Assembly: GCF_004138165.1 (NCBI RefSeq)
Contig: NZ_RYFF01000031.1
Span: forward strand, 1-64,000
Direction of reading: 5' to 3'
Source of the DNA: Candidatus Chloroploca sp. Khr17
Lineage (GTDB): Bacteria; Chloroflexota; Chloroflexia; Chloroflexales; Chloroflexaceae
Length of the DNA: 64,000 nucleotides
The notes under the pieces were generated by a model, which worked only from the letters and a program-made list of their open reading frames with translations, was not told the DNA's origin and made no database searches. This document shows, piece by piece, positions 34,202 through 42,248 of the stretch (positions within the stretch are counted from its first letter, which is position 1; the number at the start of each line of letters is the position of its first letter). Both the position numbers and the translations under genes were made by a program.

Positions 34202-35740
34202 ATGCTACCTACTGTTTCACGCATACGCACAGGCAGTGCGTTGCTACTGTTGTTGACGTTGATGCTGGCGCTTGTGGTGCCGCTGCAAGTGCAGGCGAAT
34301 GTGCCAACGGTAACGCCCGGTGAGCGCATTCATTTTTACGCCGATGGCTTCAATCCGGGTGAACGGGTTGATTTCTGGGTGACTGGCCCTGATGGAAGAA
34401 GTCGCCCCCGTTTCCCGTCGGTAGAAGCCGATGATAACGGGGCCGTGCTCTGGTCATGGGATGTCCCCGCCGATGCCCCAGGTGGACGTTGGACCGCAGT
34501 GGCGCGCGGGATTCGTTCTAATCGCCAGGTGCCGACCGATTTCATGGTGGTTGTGCCCAACGCCCCTGCCCAGGTTGCCCAGGCTGAACCTGAGGCAGGT
34601 GCGCCAGGGACAACCTTCCGCTTTACGGTGACGGGCCTCACCCCTGGTGACCGTTTTGCGCCCTGGGTGCGTGGCCCGGATGGCCGCGACCGCAATATTG
34701 GCCCCGATAGCGAGTCACTGCGCGTCGAGGTTGATCGCGAGGGCCGTCTTGCCTGGACATGGACGGCCCCCGAGGGCACGCTCCCCGGGGCCTGGCGTTC
34801 GCTGGCCCGCGCTGAACGCGGTGGAACCGTGCTCGAGGTGCCCTTTGCCGTGACCGGCCAGGCCCCCCCAGCGCCGGTGCGCCAGGTGCAGCCGGTGGTC
34901 GGGGCACCAGGAACACGCTTTGAGGTGACGGTGGGCGGCCTGACACCCGGTGAAGTGGCCGGTAGTTGGCTCAATACGCCCGCGGGGGCCCGGGTTGACG
35001 GCACACCGTATATGATCGTGGCCCGTGATGGCACGGTGCAATGGACATGGACAGCCCCTGCGAATGCCCAGGCTGGACGCTGGCAGGCGATTACGCGTGG
35101 GGCCGATAGCCGCATTGAGGTTGTGCTTGACCTGACGATCACCGGCGCAAATCCTGAGCCAGCGCCGCGCCCTGACGGTGACGGCAGTGTCACTCCAGCG
35201 AGTGGCAAACCCTTCGACACCTTCACCTTCACCGCACGTGGCTTCAATCCCAACGAACAGATCGCCTACTGGCCCACCGATGCCGCCGGCGCCTCGGTAC
35301 CAGTCCTCGAAAAACTGCGCGCCGACCGCGACGGCCAGGTGACGTGGACATGGCAAGCCCCCCGCTTGGTCACGACGGGCACCTGGATCATGACGGCCCG
35401 TGGCATGACGAGTCGGCGCGAAGTGCAGATCCCCTTTACCATCGAGGCCCCGTATGTGCCCTTTGCAACCGTAACCCCCGACATCGGCCCGCCAGGAACG
35501 ATGTTCCAGTTCAAAGCGGTCGGCTTCAATGTCCACGAACAGCTCGACACTTGGGTGGAACGGCCCGATGGCGTCGTTCTGCACGGCACCCGCGACATCA
35601 AAGCAATCGGCGATAACAGCGCGAGCTGGGAATGGCGTGCGCCTGATGACGCCCCCGAGGGAACTTATATCATGGTCGCAATCGGACGCGAAACTGATCT
35701 GACTTTCAGAATTGAATTCCAGGTGCGGGCCGATCAGTAA
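34202..35740 (+). CDS. Secreted protein with five Ig-like repeats
   Basis: 512 residues. A signal peptide (GSALLLLLTLMLALVVPLQV, then QA) is followed by five tandem domains of about 85-95 residues. Each has a PG-rich start and the pattern F...GF.PGE...W...PDG, then W.W.AP......G.W...ARG (for example PGTTFRFTVTGLTPGDRFAP and PGTMFQFKAVGFNVHEQLDT). No sortase, lipobox or membrane anchor is seen, so it is secreted or held by other means. The ATG at 34202 is best spaced from AAGG; another ATG lies one codon upstream. Its TAA stop is fused to a MITE end. Function unknown, perhaps surface or adhesion. Confidence 0.75.
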   Translation: MLPTVSRIRTGSALLLLLTLMLALVVPLQVQANVPTVTPGERIHFYADGFNPGERVDFWVTGPDGRSRPRFPSVEADDNGAVLWSWDVPADAPGGRWTAVARGIRSNRQVPTDFMVVVPNAPAQVAQAEPEAGAPGTTFRFTVTGLTPGDRFAPWVRGPDGRDRNIGPDSESLRVEVDREGRLAWTWTAPEGTLPGAWRSLARAERGGTVLEVPFAVTGQAPPAPVRQVQPVVGAPGTRFEVTVGGLTPGEVAGSWLNTPAGARVDGTPYMIVARDGTVQWTWTAPANAQAGRWQAITRGADSRIEVVLDLTITGANPEPAPRPDGDGSVTPASGKPFDTFTFTARGFNPNEQIAYWPTDAAGASVPVLEKLRADRDGQVTWTWQAPRLVTTGTWIMTARGMTSRREVQIPFTIEAPYVPFATVTPDIGPPGTMFQFKAVGFNVHEQLDTWVERPDGVVLHGTRDIKAIGDNSASWEWRAPDDAPEGTYIMVAIGRETDLTFRIEFQVRADQ

Positions 35741-35815
35741 GAGGCTGTCTGAAAAGGGTGCCAGCATCGTTCACCACCACGTGGTGTGTCCTTGGAGTGC
35801 CGGCTTATGGTTTTC
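35740..35815. repeat. Truncated copy of the AGAGGCTGTCTGAAAAG element
   Basis: Begins at the last base of the TAA stop of the five-repeat protein and follows the reverse complement of 17823-17933 for about 75 bases, ending in the GGAGTGCCGGCTT motif. The other terminal repeat is missing. Confidence 0.75.
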
Positions 35816-36039
35816 CAGAAATTAATCCGCTCGACCAGACCTCACAGGTCTGCTAGACCTGTGAGGTCGCGCCCGTGTCGCGCACAGACGGTGCGCTGAG
35901 CTATCATGCGAGACGATCCCCGGTCGGGGCATCCGCCAGGGGTGCCCGTACCCTGGCGGGTGTCGCCGGGCCGGTCGGGGCGAGGTCTCACGCGGCGGAT
36001 GGGTTTTAAAGAGCCTCCAAGAAAAGAAGGTGGAAGACT

Positions 36040-37302
36040 ATGAACGCAGATGAAAGAGCCGTCGTTGAGGCAATTGATCAGCAAGGCTTGCTTGCGGCAC
36101 TGAGCGAACTGGTGGCGATCCCGAGTCTGGGGGGAACTCCAGAGGAGCAAGTGGCGCAAGAGGCGGTCGCTGACTTGATGCGGCGTTGCGGCCTCGCGGT
36201 CGAACAGTGGAACCTCGATCTACCAGCGCTCTATGCGCATCCGGCGTGTAGCTGGGAATTGCCCCGCGAGCAGGCACTCGGGGTTGTCGGCAGCCTTGGC
36301 AACCCTGGGGCAGGGCGCGATCTGATCTTCAATGGACATGTTGATGTCGTGCCTGCTGGCGATCTAGCAAACTGGAGCTATCCACCCTGGCAGGCAACAC
36401 TCACCGACGGGCTGATTTATGGGCGGGGCACCACCGATATGAAGGGCGGGCTCTGCTGTGCCATCTTTGCCGCCAAAGCGCTCCGCGATGCAGGCCTTGC
36501 CTTGCAGGGTCGCCTGGTGATCCAGAGCGTCATCGGCGAAGAGGATGGCGGACTGGGCACCCTGGCCGCCATCCTCCACGGCCCCCAAGCGGATGGGGCG
36601 ATCGTGATGGAGCCGACCGAGTTGAAGCTTGCGCCGCTCCAGGCCGGTGCGCACAATTTCCGGTTGACCGTCTATGGTCAGGCGGCCCACGGCTGTGTCC
36701 GTGAAGAAGGCGTGAGTGCCATCGAGAAGTTTTTTCCGCTACACCAGGCGATCCTGCAACTCGAACGCGAACGCAACCAACGCTTCCGCCATCCGCTCTA
36801 TGCGCGCTACACAACCCCGTACCCAATCTGCATTGGTACCGTCCACGCAGGCACCTGGGCCTCTTCGGAAGCCGAGAGTCTGGTTGCCGAGGGGCGTTAT
36901 GGCATTGCCATCGGCGAAGATCCGCTGGTCGCCCGGCGCGAGCTCGAAGCAACCATTGCCGCAGTGGTTGCCGCTGATCCGTGGTTACGCGACCACCCGC
37001 CGCTGCTCGAGTGGTGGGGCGGTACCTTTGACCCCGCCGCAACACCGCAGGATCACCCGCTGGTGCAGACCGTCGCCGCCAGTTATACCGATGCCACTGG
37101 CAACCCGACGCGCTTCGAAGGGATGACCTACGGGGCCGATATGCGCCTGCTCGCCAACACCGCCGGCATCCCGACCGTGCTCTTTGGCCCCGGCGATATA
37201 CGCATCGCCCACCGCCCCGATGAATATGTCACGCTCGACGACCTCCTCAGTTGCACCCGCACCCTTGCCCTCACCGCCCTACGTTTTATCGGCAGCGCCT
37301 GA
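36040..37302 (+). CDS. M20 family peptidase (ArgE/DapE type)
   Basis: 420 residues. Zinc and catalytic motifs are NGHVDVVPAGD, YGRGTTDMKGGLCC and IGEEDGGLGT, with a dimerisation domain beginning near GAHNFRLTVYGQAAHGC and the late His in IAHRPDEYV. It belongs with acetylornithine deacetylases and succinyl-diaminopimelate desuccinylases; the substrate is not assignable. The start ATG follows AAGGTGG. Its last codons are included in a 50-base tandem duplication. Confidence 0.85.
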   Translation: MNADERAVVEAIDQQGLLAALSELVAIPSLGGTPEEQVAQEAVADLMRRCGLAVEQWNLDLPALYAHPACSWELPREQALGVVGSLGNPGAGRDLIFNGHVDVVPAGDLANWSYPPWQATLTDGLIYGRGTTDMKGGLCCAIFAAKALRDAGLALQGRLVIQSVIGEEDGGLGTLAAILHGPQADGAIVMEPTELKLAPLQAGAHNFRLTVYGQAAHGCVREEGVSAIEKFFPLHQAILQLERERNQRFRHPLYARYTTPYPICIGTVHAGTWASSEAESLVAEGRYGIAIGEDPLVARRELEATIAAVVAADPWLRDHPPLLEWWGGTFDPAATPQDHPLVQTVAASYTDATGNPTRFEGMTYGADMRLLANTAGIPTVLFGPGDIRIAHRPDEYVTLDDLLSCTRTLALTALRFIGSA

Positions 37303-37393
37303 GCAACCCTCCCTTGCCCATTGGAACAGGCACCGCGTACATGGGCAGCGCCTGAGCAACCCTCCCTTGCCCATTGGAACAGGCACCGCGTAC
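37294..37393. repeat. Tandem 50-bp duplication spanning a stop codon
   Basis: The unit GGCAGCGCCTGAGCAACCCT... ending GCACCGCGTAC occurs at 37294-37342 and again from 37344. The first copy contains the M20 stop codon; the second leads into a perfect GGAACAGGCACCGC/GCGGTGCCTGTTCC hairpin (37376-37407). Confidence 0.85.
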
Positions 37394-37407
37394 GCGGTGC
37401 CTGTTCC
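37376..37407. terminator. Palindromic hairpin after the M20 gene
   Basis: GGAACAGGCACCGC pairs with GCGGTGCCTGTTCC across GTAC; the whole 32 bases are a perfect palindrome. It follows the duplicated segment, and AAAAA lies a few bases downstream. Confidence 0.6.
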
Positions 37408-37495
37408 GATTGGCAAAAATCCCCTCCATGGCATAGAATTGCTCTGGCTTCCCAAGCCATGTATTGGATCAGTGTCCTGAAAAAGAGAGAGGTCG

Positions 37496-39718
37496 ATGAA
37501 GACACACCATCCGAGCACTCGTTGCTCATCGCGACGCCGTGGTCTGTTCGCTCTGTCGGGTCTGCTCGTGGTTGTTGTTACCCTGATGGGGTTCGGGGTT
37601 GCCGCCCCGGTGCGTGCCGTTAGTCCATCACAGGTTGGTTCCGAAAATGTGTTGCCCGCCTTTGTGCGTGGCGAGATCATTCGGGCCACATATGACGGTG
37701 ACAGCGATGATCTGCTCACGGCCGGACTTGGTCAGGTCGGGTTACAAGGGGCGGCGCCAGTGGCGGCTGATCCACTCAATCCGACCGCTGCCGAATTGCG
37801 CCGGTTGGCGATCTACACCAACTACCGGGCGATTGTTGATGTCACCCCCGGCTCGGGCTATGGCACCCTCTATGGGCCTGCTGTTGGCCCCGGGGCCACC
37901 GAGAGTGGCAAAATTACCGGCAAAGAGTACCTGGCCTATGCCGATGACGGCACCGGTGCCCAGAATGTGACGATGATGGTGCAAATCCCAGCGACCTTCG
38001 ACCCCCAGAATGCCTGTCTCGTGACGGCACCTTCGTCGGGTTCACGTGGGGTCTACGGGGCCATTGGCGCATCGGGTGAGTGGGCCTTGAAGCGAGGGTG
38101 TGCCGTCGCCTATACCGATAAAGGCACCGGCATGGGCTATCACGATCTGACCGCCGGCACAGTCAATCTGCTCACGGGCGAGCGAAGCACCGTGGCCGCA
38201 GCAGGACTGGATGCCAATTTTGTGGCGACCTTCGAGCAGGATTGGGTGACGGCCAACCCCAACCGGATCGCGGTTAAGCATGCTCACTCGCAGCAAAACC
38301 CCGAAGCTGACTGGGGCTTGCACGTCTTGCAATCAATCGAGTTCGCTTTCTACATTCTCAATCTACCCGAGAATTACGGCACCGATAATGGTGGTACCAA
38401 CCAGCGTGCCCTCGTGTCCGACAATACGCTCGTCATTGCGGCTGGCGTCTCGAATGGCGGTGGGGCCTCGCTACGTGCCGCTGAACTGGATGACCAGGGC
38501 TGGATCGACGGAGTTGCCGTCTCTGAGCCGAATGTCAACCCAACGCAACGGCGCGACTTGGCAATCGAGGCGGGCGACGAGCTCTGGGCATTGCCAAATC
38601 ACAGCCGAGGTCTGATCGATTATTACACCTTCTTAAACATCTATGCACCGTGTGCCGTGCGTGACGCATCACTAGCGACAGCGCCCTTTAATATTGTGGC
38701 CCCGGCTCTCGGTGATGCGCGCTGTGCCAGCCTGGCGACCCGCGGCCTGCTGAACGGGGGCACCGTAGCGGAACAGGCTGCCGATGCGCTAACCCGCATT
38801 CGTGCCTATGGCATGCTCACAGAGCAACTGATGCTGCTTCCTTCGCACCATGCGTTCACCGTCTTCGAGAGCATTGCGTTGCTCTACACCTACAGCTATG
38901 GCCAATTCAGCGTCAGTGACAATATCTGTGGCTTCAGCTACGCAGCCGCCGACGGCACCTTTGCCCCGACGGCACCCGATGCGACCTTGATGGCGAATAT
39001 TTTTAGTACCGGCAACGGCATTCCCCCGACCGGGGCCATTGCGATCATCAATGATCGTTCGTTGGGCGGGCCACTGGTCAGCCGCGCCTCGATCGGGCCA
39101 GGTGGCGAAACCGATCAGAACCTCGCCGGGGCGCTCTGTCTGCGTCGGTTGGCAACGGGGGTCGACGAAGATGGCAATGCGCTGACCGGAGACGAGTTGG
39201 CGCAGAGTGAACGCGTACGTGCGGGAGCCGCCGCAGTACGTGCGAACGGCAATCTTCAGGGCAAGCCAACGGTTATCGTCCATGGGCGGGCCGACTCGGT
39301 GATCCCGGTCAATTATGCCGGACGCGCCTACTTTGGGCTCAATCAACTGGTTGAAGGCGAGGCAAGCAAGCTGCACTACTACGAAATCTTGAACGCGCAG
39401 CACTTCGATGCCTTCAACGGGTTTGCTGGCTTCAATACGCGGTACGTCCCGATCCACCACTACGCCCTCGAGGCGCTGGATCTGATCTATGCCCACCTGA
39501 CGACCGGGGCGGCGCTCCCACCGAGCCAGGTCATCCCCGCCATCCCACGCGAGCCAGGCGAGGCTGCGGGCACAGCCGTACCGATCACTGAGGCAAACGT
39601 GCCGCCCGCACTGCAGGAACCGCAGCGCACCAACCGCATCGTCTTCCTCGAGCAAGACAAACTCGTACGCATCGGCGCAACGATTCGTAGCGTCTATCTC
39701 CCCTTGCTCGCTCAATAA
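37496..39718 (+). CDS. Secreted 3-hydroxybutyrate oligomer hydrolase
   Basis: 740 residues. A signal peptide (GLFALSGLLVVVVTLMGFGV) precedes a long mature protein similar to the 3HB-oligomer hydrolase family, which cleaves short poly(3-hydroxybutyrate) products to monomers. The likely nucleophile is the Ser in AAGVSNGGGASLRA; later KPTVIVHGRADSVIPVNYAG and LNAQHFDAFNGF supply the acid and His. It may let the cell use PHB oligomers released by neighbours. It is alone on this strand and followed by a hairpin. Confidence 0.82.
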   Translation: MKTHHPSTRCSSRRRGLFALSGLLVVVVTLMGFGVAAPVRAVSPSQVGSENVLPAFVRGEIIRATYDGDSDDLLTAGLGQVGLQGAAPVAADPLNPTAAELRRLAIYTNYRAIVDVTPGSGYGTLYGPAVGPGATESGKITGKEYLAYADDGTGAQNVTMMVQIPATFDPQNACLVTAPSSGSRGVYGAIGASGEWALKRGCAVAYTDKGTGMGYHDLTAGTVNLLTGERSTVAAAGLDANFVATFEQDWVTANPNRIAVKHAHSQQNPEADWGLHVLQSIEFAFYILNLPENYGTDNGGTNQRALVSDNTLVIAAGVSNGGGASLRAAELDDQGWIDGVAVSEPNVNPTQRRDLAIEAGDELWALPNHSRGLIDYYTFLNIYAPCAVRDASLATAPFNIVAPALGDARCASLATRGLLNGGTVAEQAADALTRIRAYGMLTEQLMLLPSHHAFTVFESIALLYTYSYGQFSVSDNICGFSYAAADGTFAPTAPDATLMANIFSTGNGIPPTGAIAIINDRSLGGPLVSRASIGPGGETDQNLAGALCLRRLATGVDEDGNALTGDELAQSERVRAGAAAVRANGNLQGKPTVIVHGRADSVIPVNYAGRAYFGLNQLVEGEASKLHYYEILNAQHFDAFNGFAGFNTRYVPIHHYALEALDLIYAHLTTGAALPPSQVIPAIPREPGEAAGTAVPITEANVPPALQEPQRTNRIVFLEQDKLVRIGATIRSVYLPLLAQ

Positions 39719-39727
39719 CAGGTCATC

Positions 39728-39772
39728 ATGCCATACGAGGCGGACAGCCAAGCTGTCCGCCTCGTATGGCAT
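39728..39772. terminator. 21-bp hairpin between convergent genes
   Basis: ATGCCATACGAGGCGGACAG... (39728-39748) pairs exactly with 39752-39772 across CAA. It lies between the ends of two convergent genes and could serve both. Confidence 0.7.
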
Positions 39773-39777
39773 AACCT

Positions 39778-40605
39778 CTACCAGGCCCCAAGCGCAAGAC
39801 CAGTGAGGATCGCCAGCAGGGCACCGGCTACGGAAGAGATCAGATTAACCATATCGTTGTTGAGCCACTGCCAACCACGGAGGAACGTGGTGGGACGGCC
39901 ATCGCGGGCCACACGGCGCTCGGTTTCACGACCATCGGGGTAGGCATAGATCGCCTGCACCGTTGCGCCCATCAGGCTATCAATGAGCGCACCACCCACG
40001 CCACCAATCAGCGAAGCGGGGATCACCCACCAGGTGGAAGCAGCAGGCGCACCCTCAATGACCAGCAGGACAAAGAAGATCGTCCCGATCAGCAAGGCAC
40101 CGATGGCCGAGGCGCTCGTCCCAAAGACGGTAATGCCACCTGAGGTACCAGGGTCAACCGGGCGGCCATTGGTAATCAGGCGAGGCTTATGCGGGCTGAG
40201 CACACCAAGCTCGGTCGCCCAGGTATCAGCCGTGACCGTCGCCATAAAGCCAGCAAACGCGGCGAGCAACGTCACTGGCTGCCCGGTCAAAGCATAGGCT
40301 GCAGCACATAATGCACCAAGCCCACCGTTTGCAAAGGTTTGCCAGAGATCACGGCGACCGCCTTTGGCAAACTTCTCGGCTGCCTTACGCTCTTTGAGTG
40401 ACTCTTTATAGTGCGAGAGGATCGTACTGGTCACAAAAAAGGCAATCAGGGTTAAGCCCCACGACCAGCCACCAAAGCCAAACGTCAACGTGCCAACGAT
40501 AACCGCGCCAAGCCAGCCACTCTGCGTAAGAGAGCGACGCCAGTAGGCGAGCCCGCCAATCCCGACACTGAGAACCAGACCAAGGCCCAGCTGTGCTATG
40601 TCCAT
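39778..40605 (-). CDS. DUF92 family membrane protein
   Basis: 275 residues with about seven hydrophobic spans. The family motifs NGGLGALCAAAYALTG, FMATVTADTWATELGVLS and DPGTSGGITVFGTSAS are clear. DUF92 includes TMEM19-like proteins and plant VTE6, a phytyl-phosphate kinase; a role in isoprenoid or phytol recycling is therefore possible in a phototroph but unproven. The start at 40605 is chosen by hydropathy; the ribosome binding site is weak. Confidence 0.8.
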   Translation of the reverse strand: MDIAQLGLGLVLSVGIGGLAYWRRSLTQSGWLGAVIVGTLTFGFGGWSWGLTLIAFFVTSTILSHYKESLKERKAAEKFAKGGRRDLWQTFANGGLGALCAAAYALTGQPVTLLAAFAGFMATVTADTWATELGVLSPHKPRLITNGRPVDPGTSGGITVFGTSASAIGALLIGTIFFVLLVIEGAPAASTWWVIPASLIGGVGGALIDSLMGATVQAIYAYPDGRETERRVARDGRPTTFLRGWQWLNNDMVNLISSVAGALLAILTGLALGAW

Positions 40606-40737
40606 AACGTCTGCACTGCTCAATCCAGCCGCACAAGAGGGTTTAAAACAGTCTACGGATGAGACCTGCTTTGTGCGCGGCACACAAAACAGGGTGCCAC
40701 CTGAGTGACACCCCGCGATTATACCAGACCTGAGCAA

Positions 40738-41217
40738 TCAGGCTGCAACAGCCTGAGCTTTGAGTTCGGTCTCATTCATTTGCTTTTTAATCGATTTTAG
40801 AGCGGCATCAAGCTCAGCGATCAGCATATCGGCAACCTGCTGGGTCGGCACAAAGGCGGCCATGGGGCCAAGCATAGGAGCGAGGTTCAAACCCATGGTT
40901 GTCTTGATTTCAGTGCCATTGATGGCCGGCACAAGCTCCCACCGTGTTTCGACGGGTACGGGCGTGCGCACATTGAAGACAATCTCTTGGTTATCAGTCC
41001 ACGTCAGATCGCCCTCGCAGCGGATCGTTCCAAAGATGCCACCGAGGCTCATATACGTTACCAGACGAGCTTTGCGTGCAACCTCATCACGGCTGAGCAA
41101 TTCAACTTTTTGCACCCGGGGAAGAATTGTCGTGATGCTATTGGGGTCAGAGAGGGCCGCAAAAATCGCCTCGGGCGTCGTATTCTCAATGTGGGCGCGG
41201 CGATGTACCTTGATCAT
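40738..41217 (-). CDS. SRPBCC family protein
   Basis: 159 residues, START/SRPBCC fold that binds hydrophobic ligands in a deep pocket. It starts MIKVHRRAHIENTTPEAIFA and contains ALSDPNSITTILPRVQKVEL. The ATG at 41217 is preceded by GAGAGGA. The ligand is unknown. It is divergent from the CCG-domain gene, with repeated TGCACAA motifs in the shared region. Confidence 0.8.
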   Translation of the reverse strand: MIKVHRRAHIENTTPEAIFAALSDPNSITTILPRVQKVELLSRDEVARKARLVTYMSLGGIFGTIRCEGDLTWTDNQEIVFNVRTPVPVETRWELVPAINGTEIKTTMGLNLAPMLGPMAAFVPTQQVADMLIAELDAALKSIKKQMNETELKAQAVAA

Positions 41218-41256
41218 TATCTGTGTCCTCTCTTCTCGTGCGCGTCTGACGTATGT

Positions 41257-41330
41257 TTGTGCATTTGCACAATTAGCGTAAATTTTTTGTCCACCCTTTG
41301 CACAACCAGAGTATACAACCTTTTGCACAC
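41257..41330. promoter_or_regulatory. Cluster of TGCACAA operator-like motifs
   Basis: A perfect palindrome TTGTGCATTTGCACAA (41257-41272) is followed by TTTGCACAA at 41297-41305 and TTTTGCACAC at 41321-41330. The spacing and position directly upstream of the SRPBCC gene suggest sites for a dimeric regulator. No regulator gene is adjacent. Confidence 0.5.
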
Positions 41331-41433
41331 CTTGTCAATGGTTTTGCGAGGCAAAGCTGCGCAATCTCTAAACTATCAGGCATCACCGACTTACATTACT
41401 CAGCTTTTGCGCCTCATGGCAAGTATCCGTGAA

Positions 41434-41443
41434 ATGGTATAAT
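41434..41443 (+). promoter_or_regulatory. Extended -10 promoter for the CCG-domain gene
   Basis: ATGGTATAAT contains a perfect TATAAT (41438-41443) with an upstream TG, the extended -10 pattern. No clear -35 is seen. The in-frame ATG at 41442 lies inside it, which argues for the GTG start at 41487. Confidence 0.6.
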
Positions 41444-41486
41444 GACGAGGGCGATCCCCTTTACAGCGCGGTTAAGGAGACCAGAC

Positions 41487-42236
41487 GTGACAAGCGCAAA
41501 CAACCACCGGCGGGCAACACTCTTTGTAACCTGCATTGTTGATCAAGTCTATCCTTCGATTGGTCAAGCAACGGTAGCCCTCTTAGAGCAACAGGGGGTT
41601 GAAGTTCATGTGCCACCGCGGCTCACCTGTTGCGGTCAGATGGCCTTCAATGCAGGGTTTCGCGATGAAGCCTATGCAATTGCTGGGCGTACCATCGAAG
41701 TGTTACGGGGTCAGGGCGACGTTGTGTTACCGTCAGGTTCCTGTAGCGCCATGATCCGTCACCTCTACCCTGAGTTGTTTGACCATAGCCCCTATGCCGA
41801 GCCAGCCCGCGAACTGGCCGGGCGCACCTACGAACTAACTGAATACCTCGTTGATGTGCTCGGCATTACCGACGTAGGTGCCCACTTTGCGGGGCGCATT
41901 GCCTACCATCATGCCTGCCACGGTCTGCGTTTTATCGGGGTCAAGGCGCAAGCTGAAGCCTTGCTGAGCGGGGTTCGCGATGCTGAACTGATGCCGCTCG
42001 CTGGTTGCCAGGAATGCTGCGGCTTTGGAGGGCTCTTTGCGATCAAACAGGCCGCTATCTCTGAGGCGATGCTCGAGCGGAAACTCGCGGCGATCGCAGC
42101 AAGCGGGGCCGACCTAGTGGTCACTGGCGATGCTTCGTGTATGACCCAGATTGCCGGCGGTCTTTCCCGTGCTGGAAGTTCGATCCGTACACGCCATCTT
42201 GCCGAAGTCTTAGCAAATATGGTCGATGTGCGCTGA
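41487..42236 (+). CDS. CCG-domain (Fe-S) oxidoreductase subunit, LutA/LldE-like
   Basis: 249 residues with two CCG domains, LTCCGQMAFNAGF (about residue 49) and GCQECCGFGGLFAI (about 185), plus HHACHGLRF. Such proteins bind iron-sulfur clusters and act in lactate or glycolate oxidation (LutA, LldE, GlcF-like). LutB and LutC are not adjacent, so the substrate is uncertain. The GTG at 41487 follows AAGGAG by seven bases. Confidence 0.85.
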   Translation: MTSANNHRRATLFVTCIVDQVYPSIGQATVALLEQQGVEVHVPPRLTCCGQMAFNAGFRDEAYAIAGRTIEVLRGQGDVVLPSGSCSAMIRHLYPELFDHSPYAEPARELAGRTYELTEYLVDVLGITDVGAHFAGRIAYHHACHGLRFIGVKAQAEALLSGVRDAELMPLAGCQECCGFGGLFAIKQAAISEAMLERKLAAIAASGADLVVTGDASCMTQIAGGLSRAGSSIRTRHLAEVLANMVDVR

Positions 42237-42248
42237 GGAGTCACGTGT

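Noticed and set aside
41442..42236. Start of the CCG-domain gene at ATG 41442
   Set aside because: That ATG lies inside a TATAAT box and has no ribosome binding site; GTG at 41487 has AAGGAG upstream.
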